In this document: positions 12,270-23,007 of the stretch, one piece after another | Numbering within the stretch: the first letter of the stretch is position 1 | Layout: each line of letters starts with the position of its first letter | Source of the DNA: Cubamyces lactineus | Lineage: Eukaryota > Basidiomycota > Agaricomycetes > Polyporales > Polyporaceae | Assembly: GCA_022376465.1 (NCBI GenBank) | Contig: JACDTU010000008.1 | Coordinates: 1,178,001 to 1,242,000, forward strand | Direction of reading: 5' to 3' | Length of the DNA stretch: 64,000 nt | The notes under the pieces: generated by a model | Database searches by the model: none | Seen by the model: the letters and a program-made list of their open reading frames with translations, nothing else | What the model was told of the DNA's origin: nothing | Program-made: the position numbers and the translations under genes

Positions 12270-12926
12270 TTAATTCGGAGCCTGAGTTCTCGCCCTTCGT
12301 TTATTTCCTCCTGACCGGGGACGAGCAGGTGGGTGCAGGATTTGGCGCAACAGGTAGCGCAGAAGACTTCCAGCGTTGACATCACCTCTCGGAAAGAACT
12401 TGCCAGTCTCCTTCGTGTAGACACTGAGTTGCTCTTCCGAGTCAAACGTCCGGACCGCCATCCCCACCATGGGGGCCTCCACAAAGTCAACTATGTTGAC
12501 GTGGGTTGACCTGACTGTCTGCAATGACATTAGCAAGTAAGACGTAGAAGCCTGCTAGGCCTGGATGTCTACGCACCCGTCGACAAGTCCGTATGTTATC
12601 GGGTACAGGAATCATCCCCAACGCCGAGCACAGCAGCTGCCATGACTCGAGATCGTCCGCGTTGGTCCCGTACATGGCGTTGAACTGTTTGACCATCGCT
12701 CCCCGCAGCTCATCCCGCGCCTGCCTCCACTCCGAGTCGCTGAGGTCTAAAGCCCTCTTTCAAAGCCGCCGAAACTCGCTGAAGAATGGTGCGGCGATGT
12801 TATAATCGAAGGAGGGATATTGCGCGAAGAAATCCTGAATGAAGCGTGCAGGCTCCGTGGTCTAACAGAACGAAATCACATCAGTATTATGGGACAAACC
12901 GGCTGGGCGATCTGAATACGTACCAT
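12270..12926 (-). pseudogene. Small conserved fungal gene with an in-frame TGA
   Basis: Read on the minus strand, three exons join in frame: a start exon that is only the ATG (12924-12926), then 12577-12861 and 12270-12518, about 178 codons. The product looks like a small protein family that I recall as common in basidiomycetes but of unknown function: an N-terminal FFAQYPSFDYN, then AMVKQFNAMYGTNADDLESW and THVNIVDFVEAP, ending with YTKETGKFFPRGD and LLRYLLRQIL. At 12760-12762 the frame contains TGA after FRRL, and the same frame continues with family-like sequence (KRALDLSDSEW). I see no workable intron that would remove the stop: the only GT..AG around it spans 29 bases and breaks the frame. 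Most likely this is a recent nonsense mutation or a base error. Expression of a shorter protein from the downstream ATG of the AMVKQF segment is possible. Confidence 0.65.
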
Positions 12927-13684
12927 TTTGAGGCAGGGGAGGGGGAAAAGTATGGGCTGGAAAGTCCGACGCTGGAGAGGCCGAGATTATAAGGCGCGAG
13001 AGAGCCCCACGGATGCGAATTCGGGAGCTAGTCTCTGCCGTAAGCTCACTAGTGTGGTCTGTGGCCGCCCCGCCTGAAAGGCAAGAGCGCGTAAGCTAGG
13101 GTACGCTACTCGTCTCCGGAACTTCTACTGGGTTGAGCACGGATCCTTAGCGGGCTAGGCGAACGCGGGCATCATGCACAGGGTGATTTTCGTACACGCG
13201 GCCGGAGGCGGGACGTGGTCCGCTACCGCAGCACACAATATGAGAGAACTCGCCATTCGTTCCTTAACCTTCCTGAGGTGTCCAAGGAGCGCCCAATACA
13301 TCGCGGCCCCCGACTTGTACGCGAGCAGGCGCGCGAGGACTCTCCTGCAAGACGTACAGCACATTTTGGCTTTCAATTGAGGCATACTTCGCGATGGACA
13401 CCCATCACCTTCCCAGTGTTCGCGACATGCATTACGTGACTAGGGAGATGTACAAGGGTATGTACCGCGTGCGCTGCAAGCTCTCTGACCCAACCCTGAA
13501 ACAACATAAATCAACGATTCGGCAGTAAATGAGAGCCGAGATGCACTCACCGTCATGCTAAATGTCAGGAATTAGTGCAGGAGATAGTAATGTGTAATAA
13601 ATCATGATCTGCACCATTCGGTAAGCACCGAACGCGAGTCGTCGTGGACAAGGTTTGAACTTACGTGATACATTAGATCGCCGT
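12927..13684. other. Gap upstream of the broken gene
   Basis: About 750 bases between the broken small gene and the stop codon of the PPR-type gene, both on the minus strand. It should contain the former's promoter and the latter's 3' untranslated region. Plus-strand open frames at about 13174-13380 and 13215-13439 have no motif that I recognise and may be chance or relics of an older gene. Confidence 0.35.
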
Positions 13685-15682
13685 CTATGACACTGACGTG
13701 CTTTTGGCAGGCGAACCACTCGGCGACGTAGCCGCTTGCATATCCTGGGGGTCCCGCGCAGTATCAGGGATGTGAGAGGGCGCCGGTCTTTGCGAGTGAG
13801 GTGCGTCGCTTGGCGCCTGCCCCGACGAGGCACCTTGAGCGCTAGCCTGGCTTTGTGGTCGATAGTTGACGTTTTCGCGCCAGAACTCCTTGGATACGGG
13901 CACTCGAGTCTCCGCATCGCGCAGGAAGATGTCCTTGTTATGCCACACCCGTCGACCTAACCGCTCCTTTATGCGCTGTACCGTGCGTGCAAGAACATCT
14001 TCGACGCGGCTCTCCAACTCCACAAGTCCGTCCAGATCACGGCGAAGGAGGTTGATATGCAGGTCGATGTTGAATGGTTTGGAGTCTTCAAAAGATGTCG
14101 TACTGTCGTCTTCGGCTATGAGGGAAGAAGAGGATGGATTAAAGAACGTCGAGAAGCGCGACGATGCAGGACCTAGAGGCAGTGCCTCTTCGTCCATCTC
14201 AGCCTCGGTCAGCGTAGGGGGCTGATAAATTCCGGCCTCGATCCACTGCCTTCGGACCTCCTCGAAATAAGACAAGTTGCGTCGTTTCCACGTGATGACC
14301 CTGTGAGTCTTCCTTTGAACCCAGCGCATCAGTTCTGTGTTCTTGTTATCATTGGCAGCGGAGAAGACGGGGAGGATGAGGCTCCGTGTGACGGCCAGGC
14401 GAGGAGCAGGGATCTCAGCGGGGGGAACATCAACGACTAGCTTACGCAGCCGAAGCCTCTCTTGCTTTTCCATTTCCAATGCGACCAGCAGGTAATGCCG
14501 AGCCAAAGCAAGATGGCCCGCTTTGTGTAGAGATCTGAGGAGCGTATGGAAGGTGGTAGTGTTAGGCTGAACATGTGGAGGGCGATAGGGAGCGACTTGA
14601 GGATCGGCAACACCGAAGTCGTCCTCGTCCTCGTCCGCGTAGGACTGGGCGGAAGAGGGCAAGGGGTTTGTAACGACCTCGAAGAGCTGGATCATCTTAG
14701 ACACGTCACCCGCGCGACCCAGGTAGTCAAGCGCGGTATTGAACGCAGCCAAAGAGAAGGGGAGCCGAGTTGGGAAGGCTGCCGCGGCAGCGTCCTGCAC
14801 GGTAGCTGTGGACGAGTCGCCCTCCTTCTTGTCCCAGAACTCCAGCGGCGAACGATCGGGATAGGCCAAGTCGATTCCATACGCGTGCCTCATGAGGTGG
14901 TTGAATCCCTCCATGTTCAAGGTCTCCTTCAGTATCCGGAACACGAGGTCTACGTTCCGAGCGGTGAATGGCACGTTGTTGAGGGACATGTCGTCTAAGA
15001 TCTGCTTGCAATGGCCAGAAATCTCGTCCACGAGGAGAGGTCTATGCAGGTGCCATACGGGTAAAGCCAGACGGTGTGCTAGAGCCTTGAGACAGAGACC
15101 ATACGTCTCCGGCTTCTTCACGAGCCCGAGCTCCGTGATCTCTCCAAAGACCTGCATCGCACTGCTATGATTCCCGACCGCAACGAAGAGCTCCAGGACG
15201 CAATGGTAATCTTCCAACGACGGCGTCTCCCCGGACGCGCGAATGTTGCGGATCACGTCCCGGAAGCGCGCCTCGTACAGGTAGCTGTCCTTGAATCGAC
15301 CTCCTTGCGCTCTCCGTTTGGCTGCAACCGCGCGCAGTTGTACGGCAGACGGGGAGCATTTCCGTAGCACACCTTGGTGGATCTCGCGAGGGACAGCACT
15401 GGGACCATAGAATTGTAACAGTTCGAGGTATTTGGCCCAAACGGCGTGAGGACTTGGGGACTTGAGAGACAGCAAGTTGCGTAGTTCGGCTTCCCTACGC
15501 TTGCGAAGTACGTTTATGGGGCTCTCTTTTGGACGAGTCGTGGAACTTGATGCTACGGGTGGAGCGTCCGCGGACGCAACAGCTAGCGAATCATAGCGAG
15601 GGGTGGTGAGGTGGAAGCTGCGAGCAGGGGCGAAGTTGCTAGCCGTCGCAAGTCTGAGCTTGCCAACGCAGCGACGCGCCAT
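13685..15682 (-). CDS. Pentatricopeptide-repeat-type mitochondrial protein, 665 residues
   Basis: Single-exon gene. The N-terminus, starting MARRCVGKLRL, is rich in Arg, Ala and Ser without acidic residues and includes RSFHLTTPRY, which fits a mitochondrial targeting sequence with cleavage near residues 25-30. The body is alpha-helical in paired helices typical of PPR proteins: for example LEDYHCVLELFVAVGNHSSA then MQVFGEITELG, LAAFNTALDYLGRAGDVSKM then IQLFEVV, and TFHTLLRSLHKAGHLALARH. PPR proteins bind organellar transcripts to control processing, stability or translation, so a role in mitochondrial RNA metabolism is inferred. The C-terminal 60 residues are Ser/Ala/Pro-rich and likely disordered. 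I cannot name the specific yeast counterpart. Confidence 0.8.
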   Translation of the reverse strand: MARRCVGKLRLATASNFAPARSFHLTTPRYDSLAVASADAPPVASSSTTRPKESPINVLRKRREAELRNLLSLKSPSPHAVWAKYLELLQFYGPSAVPREIHQGVLRKCSPSAVQLRAVAAKRRAQGGRFKDSYLYEARFRDVIRNIRASGETPSLEDYHCVLELFVAVGNHSSAMQVFGEITELGLVKKPETYGLCLKALAHRLALPVWHLHRPLLVDEISGHCKQILDDMSLNNVPFTARNVDLVFRILKETLNMEGFNHLMRHAYGIDLAYPDRSPLEFWDKKEGDSSTATVQDAAAAAFPTRLPFSLAAFNTALDYLGRAGDVSKMIQLFEVVTNPLPSSAQSYADEDEDDFGVADPQVAPYRPPHVQPNTTTFHTLLRSLHKAGHLALARHYLLVALEMEKQERLRLRKLVVDVPPAEIPAPRLAVTRSLILPVFSAANDNKNTELMRWVQRKTHRVITWKRRNLSYFEEVRRQWIEAGIYQPPTLTEAEMDEEALPLGPASSRFSTFFNPSSSSLIAEDDSTTSFEDSKPFNIDLHINLLRRDLDGLVELESRVEDVLARTVQRIKERLGRRVWHNKDIFLRDAETRVPVSKEFWRENVNYRPQSQASAQGASSGQAPSDAPHSQRPAPSHIPDTARDPQDMQAATSPSGSPAKSTSVS

Positions 15683-15965
15683 GCAGAGGAGGAGGACAGA
15701 GCCGTGACGGACGAGAACGCAGCCGGGACAAGCAAGCCAGGATCGAGGAGCAAGTCAGTACCGTTTGCAGAGTCCGTCAGTGGGCGCTAGCATATCCAGC
15801 TCGGACTCTTCGGAATTTTTGCCACGTGACGAGTGCTTCGCCGGATAAGGCAATGTCAATCTTAGTGTGCTATAGTGCTGAGCGCTCATAAGGATCCTTC
15901 CAACTACCTTGAGCGCTGAGATGGCTCAATTGGTATAATACAACTCGATAGAACTCCTTGTTGTA

Positions 15966-16887
15966 TCACAGTCTCTGCCACACAATCATCCTCTCTCTCC
16001 CGACATGTGCCTCGAGCGTCTTCTCGGGCACTCTGTCCCAGATCTTCCTCCAAGTAGACCCAAGTGCATCCTCATAATGTTCGGGCCTGACGTAGAAAGG
16101 AGGGCCAGCGTCCGTGTAAGGAAGTATGGGGTACACTAGCGTAATGAGAAAGCCTCCAGGCTTGACAAGCGTTCCCATCTGGGTACCCCATTCAGGACGC
16201 ATCGAGGGCGGGAGCGCCACAAAAAATCTGCCACCGATATATGCGGTTGTTTCCCCACAGTCAATATGCAAGGACGTACGTATAGTCATATACCAAACCA
16301 AAGCTGGCGTCGTTAATGGCGAAGAAATTGGTCTCCTCGAATCGTACGTTGGCGGAAGGATCAACCGCTCTCTTGTACCTAGATATATGCCGTCAATGAA
16401 CATTCACGAACCATGTCGAAATCAGCCAACACGCACTCATTAGCAGCCTTTATTGCCGTAGGAGAGATATCAATACCAATCGTCTCAAGACCCAGGCTCT
16501 TGGCTATATAAACAGCATCGTATCCCTGTTGTGGATTTGATCGGCACAAAAAGAGTGATCAGCGCATCACCTCTGCACAAGTTAATTGTGAGGCGTACGC
16601 GACCGCATCCCGGTGCTAACGCACGACCAGATCTTGGAAGGTCCAGGTCACTTGATTCCACCAGCTCTTGTAGAGCAGGCTGCATAGTTCCGGCATCCCA
16701 GGGCGTGGCTTCGTCCTTCCTATGCGCGCGCCGCATGAGGCCAATGACATGCCGTGCGGACAAAGTGCGATAGTTTCACTTACCAGGCTTCGTCCCACCC
16801 CTTTTCTTGGTGCCTGCTGAGCAGCTCGCGCAGCCGAGCCATCTTCGTAGGGTCCCCGGGCCCCGGGGCAGAAGCCGTTTGAGACAT
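15966..16887 (-). CDS. SAM-dependent thiol/TPMT-type methyltransferase
   Basis: Five exons on the minus strand (16784-16887, 16599-16719, 16437-16525, 16280-16378, 15966-16227) give 224 residues, a normal length for this family. The N-terminus carries the family pattern TPWDAG followed by an LVPGCGR-like glycine motif, ALAPGCGRGYDAVYIAKSLG, which binds S-adenosylmethionine. It continues with IGIDISPTAIKAANE. Next come FGLVYDYTFFVALPPSMRPE and a C-terminal PPFYVRPEHY, both typical of the fungal thiol methyltransferases related to TPMT and plant HOL1. These enzymes methylate thiols, bisulfide or halide ions in the cytosol, mostly for detoxification. The exact substrate cannot be read from the sequence. 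All four introns are 52-73 bases. Confidence 0.88.
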
Positions 16888-19800
16888 ACTAACAGAGGGT
16901 TGCTTCGATCGTCGGCGGACGGTGGCTTGGCAGTATGCACTACGTAGAAATAGATTGAGGGGTATTTTGCGTAGTCAACCTGGCCGGAGGGACTCGTTTG
17001 AACGACCCAACGTACTGATTGGAGTCGTGTTCACTGAGTTTGAATGATTCTCGATTCGCGATCATAGAATGTCGGCGCCTATACGTGCACGTGTTCTCCA
17101 GGCGAAGTCCAGAAAGGTAATTTGTGGGTCCAGCTTGTTCCTCGACTCTCGGGCGTTGCTCGGCCACACGACCGACTCCCAAGCCAAACGCTTGCAATAG
17201 CAAGCACGCGTCCACAGCCTGGCCACCCAAAATGACGTGCGATACATGCGTCCCACTCTTCACGTAACCTCATCGATCTCCCGCGTTCAATTCTGACCAG
17301 ACGATAGCTAGACACGTTGCCAGTGGCCGGGTGCCGCAAGCAAGCCCGGTGTCATACGAGCGCAGCACGAAGGAATCACGAGTGATCCTCTTCCTCCACC
17401 GCTCGCGCTTTCACATGCAATCTCGTATGCTATAGATGAGGCAACCCGCCGCAACGTAACTCTTTCACCTCACCATGAGAAGAAAACCGTGTCCTTACAC
17501 GCAAGTTTGACCCGCCGGACTTCATCAGCACTCGTTGTGGCGTGCTCTGGGCACTCGGAGACCGATGTACGCATGGTATCCCACACTATTCAGCATGCAC
17601 TCACGTCACCGGCGAGTTCAGGGAGCTTGAACAGGTACGTCATGTGCTCTCAACGCTTCAGTATTCGGCCGGAACATAATATTTTTGTAGCCCGATTGAA
17701 AGCCACCGCACATTGTATCGACGCAAGGGAATTCGACAATCCGACAATCCGAACATCTCTGCTCGTACATTCGCGGTGTTTGAAGCATGCAGCTTGTGGT
17801 GACCTCGCATCTAAGCTCGCGTTGATGCGAATCAGCCCGGCGCAATCCCTTAATAAACTTGCACAGTATTTGCACCGCAATTCAATAGGACGTGGGGGAG
17901 GCAGAGCTTGTCGATCCTCATTATCTCACAGGTCAACAGGGCGCGTAGGTGGCTGAAACATTTAACGCAAGGTGCCTGCCCTTGGGTAACTTGAAGAACA
18001 CTTCGCCTAGCACGACCCCCTCCCACGCCGTGCTTAGGCGACATCCAAGGGACAGGTAATGTCAGGCCTCAGGCCACCCTTGACGATTATGCTGTTCGCT
18101 CACGGCACTTCTGCAGAAGCTGTGTTCCTCCATATGGGTTCGCGCTCCATCTTAGGTCATCGAGAGTTCGCTACGCCCATTTGAACGGTTTTGCCGTCGC
18201 CTTGACAAGAAACCATCTAGAATCGCGGAGTCAGTAACCGTAAGCGAAATGTGCAGCCGAATTGCTCACAAACGGGAGCGACCAAACGATAGACAGCGAT
18301 AGCACACCCCGTACGTCCTCCCGCCGTCTCTCACACGCTACTCTGACGGGCCGAATGTCATTTTTGGCTGGAGTACAACTTTGTTGCAAGGCAGGGTCGT
18401 GTTTCCCATGAGGGACGTGATCCAGTGTCGCGGGCCCTGGCATGACATGAATGGGAAGTGGATGGCGCATTCTCTGGATATCGTTTCACAATCGAGTTGA
18501 GAGCTTCCCTTCACTACCGATTTCAACATTCTGATATCCCTGAGCACAGATGCGACGCGCAACGGGTCCCATACGGCCTGTCCAGCTCCTCGATAATTTG
18601 TATTGTGCAGGTGTTGTGCAATACACATCGAGGATGTTTCGGATTGCGAGGAACCTGGTGTCTGATTCGCGGAGTAGGAATCTACCAGCGCGAAGTCCAT
18701 ACCGTTCGCAAAGCTTCCCTCAGGCACCTACCAAGCATCCAAGGACAGGTGCGACTAGCGTCGGTAGCCTACAATGGCTCGTCCCCACCGAAGCCCGGAA
18801 GCACCGATGACCTTCTCCTCAGCACGCTCGTCGCTCCGCGGCCGTAAGCCCCGTGGCGGTCTCCACGCTTCCTGCACTAGCGTACGTACGATCTCAGGGT
18901 AAATCGCCGCCTAGGAGAGAATGGTAGAGCGCATAGGACTGATACGCTCCCTCCCGCATGCATGCCACGTCTGCTGGCCGTCGACCGCAACCAATACAGC
19001 ACACATCAGACGGCGGGGTAGAAAACTTCTGGGGTACGGTGTGTAATGAAAACCTTGTCATCTGCCTTGCCCCAGATCCGCTATCTAGGCAGCTCCCACG
19101 CAGCGCCCTCTGCGCCTGGGTTTTCCCCTCGAGGATTCCGCGGGTTCTGCTCGTTCGCGAACTCTCCGTCCGTCTGACGATCACCTACTCTTTCTGGCAG
19201 CGGAAGCCCTCCCGGGCTGCATTCCAGAACGCTTTGTCACCGTTCTGATCACGGTCCTCTGACATTCGCCCTTCACCGCCGGACGAGTGCTGCGGTGACT
19301 GGCAGATATCCGCGCCGTCCAATGCCTGGCCAGGGAAACGCGTTGCGGTAGCGGCAGTGGCCGCTGCGCTGCAGTCGCCCACGACCCCGCAGAGCCAGCA
19401 CGTCTGCGGTACTGTCCGATTAAGCATCCGCAGGGTCTTCATGTCCAGTAGCGCACGGCCGCCTGGACCGTTCCGCCACAAAGCTTCGCCTGCGCCGGTC
19501 GAAGCCATGTCAGGGTACCTGCGGGGAATATATCCGGTCAATAGAGTGGTGGTGCCCAGGCATCTGCTCCGCTGATGCTCGGTGCACCCCTGCTGTGCCA
19601 GCCAACAATATGGAGGCGCGGGGACTAGGTTTGCATCACCTACATGGAGAGCAACGAGGTGTTTTTTGTCGGGTTACTCGGTGGCTGAGGACGGGGAAAG
19701 GTGAGAAAACGCGCCCATATTCGACGGTGCCCCTGGTGCTTATGCGCAAAGTCTCCGATAACGTAGTAGAGCCCAAGGCTCATTTATTCGGCGTTCGGAA

Positions 19801-21980
19801 TCAGAAGCGCTGCAAGCTGTGCAGGAGATTGAATGGCCCGTCCTGGCTCCGGGCCTGAACGGCTCGAGGAGGTATATTCGGTAGGTTCGCGATATCACAT
19901 CGCTGTGATTCCGTAACAACCCCGTCAGCGGAGAACGAATCGCCCATGGCCGCTGGCGGACGCGACCCAACCCAGTGACCGTATGGATGGACCGGCGGCA
20001 GGCCGAGACTGGCGGTGTGATCGGTTCGGGTTTCTGCGAGTGTGCAGGTGTAGCAGGGTGCAACATGCATATGGGCATGTCAGGGCACGTCCCCTGTAAA
20101 TCCATCGACGCTCACAATTGAGGCAGGTGTCTGCGGAAGGATCCGGCAGCTCGATAGGCGGGTCTTGTCCGGCTGCCGTTGTCCCTTGCCTCTTCACGAG
20201 GGATGGGAAATAGACGAGACGCGGGTGTTCGATAAAGAGCCTGGCGTATGGCGTGGTGGATGCGCTGAGCGTCATATGTCTGTCGGCTAGAGGAGAAAAC
20301 GTCTCAAGCCATCGAGTTGACACGTCAATCTGGCTAGCGACGGGAGAGGGCAAGGCTTCTTCCGCGAGTGTTCAGTATCCCGTTCGCAGCGGCGCTCGCG
20401 GAGCGTCGGCTTCCGAACGCCACAAAGCTACTCAAGAATCGCCGCACCAGATCCGACGCCCGTCCTGGATCTCGCGCGAATAAACCGGAGGTGTCTGGGG
20501 GCCTCTGTCACGCTCGCTGCAGGAGGGGGCAGACGCCCATCGGCGGAGCAAGCGATACAGCATCTGTCCATCACGCACGCAGAGCCATATACGAATTGCG
20601 CGCGCCGCAAGAGCGTCCATTGCTGCCGCTGTGCGGCCCATCGATCAGTCGACATGATGATAATCATCGTTCCCTAGGACGGTCGTAGCCATCCTATTCC
20701 CTCCTGGAGGCGCTATGAACGTCAGCAGGATTCGGCGTGCGCACCCCCTCGCGTTCCAATCAAAGTCTATGCCGCAGCTGGCCCGCAGTCACCTCAGTCC
20801 CATCGCAGGCACTGAGCTCGCAGCGCGTCAGCATATCGTCCGCAGTGGCCAAGCACCGCGTCGGTATGCGTAGATATGTGAGTATCGCGCGAGTGCACGT
20901 CAGAGTTGGTGTGAGCAGCGAGTCTCACTTGTTTAACACGGTCGGGACGCGAGCCTACGTTCACACTCGTCAATTCTGGGGTGCGTACCGGCATATGGAT
21001 AGCTCACCTCACAAACACAGGCTATCACCCCCACATAGTGGAATGCACAGGGTGGTGCTCTCCGTGCTATCCCTCAGCGTAGACCGCCATCATCTGATAC
21101 TCATGTGCTCACGACATGGCGACATTGCACTCGGGCTCGGACGAAGGCCCGATTCCGTCCCAGGTTTGTGGCGGGGTGATATCCACCATCCGTCCACCGA
21201 GAGTTCTGATGCTGTGACGACTCGCCCAATAGACCGCTGGCAGGGAAGCCAATTACCAGACTGGGGGTGTACCACTCCCACTGGTCTTTTACGCGGACGG
21301 TCCTGAACGGTCCATGAGTCTGGCCGAATAACGTTCATCTTTGGCTGATGCAAGCTCCGCTGCGTACTTGATGATGTTGCTCCAGTGAGAGCCTCGCATT
21401 CCGATAGAACGCCTGCATGTGAATGTGATCCTACTGCAGGGCGTTCCAAGGGCAAAACAAGAGCTGGCGGAAAGATCCGCGTTCAAGCATACGACAGATG
21501 GGGGTCGCGCTCCCGAGCACAGAACAAGACCACAGCCTCATGCACTGGGCCAACAAAGGAGAGAGTGAATGGACGTGGAGAGATGAGCGTCCAGATAACG
21601 GTTAGTGACGGGTCTCACAGCGCCGTGCTCAACCCGCCGCCGCTAACTGAGCTCCGAAGGTAAGTGGCGTCAAGTTAGCAGAGGCGCGTGTTGACGTACA
21701 TCGACCAAGGAGGCATTTGCGGTCGCGATCTCCGGTACCCAAAACCGTCACTTGAGGCGGGGGAGCACCCCTAAACTTGCTTTGTGCTTGTGCATGCTTT
21801 CCGACATCGTCTTAATTGCGGGCTACGGGTCGAGGACCCGGAAATCTGTGGGCCGTGCTCATGCAGGGCAACTCTGCTGGCGAGGGTCATGATTGATGGG
21901 TATCTCCGAACTACAGTCCTTAAGACGGGGTATGGCAAGAGTCGTCGGCGAACGGCAGCGCATTTGGACGGATAGAGGAG
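16888..21980. other. Gene-poor 5.1-kb stretch
   Basis: The longest stretch without a supported gene. Composition looks closer to balanced than in the flanking genes, and open frames on both strands rarely exceed 140 codons. I found no reverse transcriptase, integrase, transposase or terminal-repeat pattern, so it is not an obvious transposon, though a decayed one is possible. The first few hundred bases must include the methyltransferase promoter, and the last part the 3' end of the dynein light chain gene. The one part that looks locally coding is minus-strand 18.9-20.7 kb, listed separately. Confidence 0.4.
18894..20700 (-). other. Possible multi-exon Cys-rich gene or relic
   Basis: Not a recognised gene. 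Four successive minus-strand frames look more coding-like than their surroundings and each holds close Cys pairs: 20428-20667 (starting MIIIMSTDRW, with CCIAC), about 20105-20353 (no ATG at its start, with TPYARLFIEHPRLVYFPSL and CLNCERRW), 19185-19541 (CWLCG) and 18894-19184 (CCIGCG). Codon third positions in the second frame favour C and G, as in real genes nearby. They could be exons of one zinc-binding protein, but I could not find splice sites that join them convincingly. Frame changes between them could equally mean a decayed gene. Chance Cys pairs are also possible. Confidence 0.22.
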
Positions 21981-22696
21981 CTAGATTGTCCGAACGGCGA
22001 ACGCGACACAGATGCAAATGATGGAGTCCTAATTCGGTATAAGTCAGCTGCACGCCAGGGCTTCTAATCAGAGAGATGCAGGGAGGAGGTGACCGTACAT
22101 TGGCGTACACCTCTTGAGCTACCGCATCGGAATCTTCCCAGTGGCATACTAGGTCGGCTCTGCTCGGGTGCAAGGAATGGGTGACGACGCGCTATTGTCA
22201 GGCGAATTCCGTGCATATAGTGGCTTCTCGCATACCTGCCGCCCTGGCCCAAGTTCTCATTTATCTGCGTAAGGACGATGTATTTACTTCATCGTTCGCC
22301 CAAGTGTCAGACTGCGTTACGGCAGGCGCTCAATCCCGCGGCGCACTCACAATCCTCGAGGCTGGATCTCTGTCGGACACGCGCGACGTCGGTTAGCGAC
22401 CATAGGGGGACGTAGGGGTGCCCGACTCGCGCACAGGCAGTTTGCTCACCTATCATCCGCTCCTTTACGCGCTCGCCTATCTCCTTCATCCATGCCTTGA
22501 CCTTGTCCCGTTCTCGCGGCTCGGGCCAAGAAGCACTCTGCAACGTCGTCTGTAGGAGCTTCTTCATGTATGCGCGAAGCAGGTCAGAGTCGAACGTCGG
22601 CCGGGGCGATGGCGCAGAGGGCCGAGGGGAGGGGGCGCTGGAGCGCGGGGTGGGTGGTGAGCGTAGACCTGAGCCTGAAGCCATCACGGTCGCCAT
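21981..22696 (-). CDS. Tctex1-type dynein light chain
   Basis: Subunit of cytoplasmic dynein that dimerises and links cargo to the motor intermediate chain. Five exons (22450-22696, 22351-22369, 22236-22286, 22099-22159, 21981-22028) give 141 residues. After a Ser/Pro-rich head of about 33 residues comes FDSDLLRAYMKKLLQTTLQ, then the core strands across three junctions: PRGFKYIVLTQINENLGQGG, RADLVCHWEDSDAVAQEVYA, and the terminal strand DSIICICVAFAVRTI. These match the Tctex1 fold (helices first, then five strands with a hydrophobic C-terminal strand). Exon 2 is only 19 bases, supported by frame and family fit. The first ATG at 22696 is used. The gene is divergent from PEX11. Confidence 0.9.
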
Positions 22697-23007
22697 GAGC
22701 AAGGAGTGCGAGTTGAGCGAGGAATGAAGTTCAAGACACGGTCGCCGCCACAGCGCGCCCCGTAGTCGACGATGTCAGAGGGCTGCCCAATGGAGGAGTT
22801 GACGCTTGTTTGGCACGCGAGAGCACGTGGCGGCGTTTTCACCTGTTTTGGCTGCTATGTATTCCAGGAACTGACCCCGCGAAGCGCGCGCTCGGGTGTG
22901 ACTGCGTGTCGCGACATCGCGCGACTCGACTCTCTGTTCTCTCCAGACACGCTTCTAATAGGCTCACGCATCGCCTCTCAAGCTCTGCGCGAGCATCCTT
23001 GCTGGCC
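22697..23007. promoter_or_regulatory. Shared promoter, dynein light chain / PEX11
   Basis: A 311-base spacer between two divergent start codons must carry the promoters of both genes. No clear TATA box is visible. Co-regulation of a dynein light chain with a peroxisome-division factor would make sense for organelle transport, but that is inference from position only. Confidence 0.5.

Noticed and set aside
12730..12790. Short intron that would remove the TGA in the small conserved gene
   Set aside because: The only GT..AG pair around it spans 29 bases, too short to splice, and shifts the frame.
15915..15965. tRNA-like A-box (TGGCTCAATTGG) between the PPR-type and methyltransferase genes
   Set aside because: The A-box match is good, but the D-stem does not pair, there is no B-box (GGTTCRANNCC) at the right distance, and no acceptor stem can be drawn.
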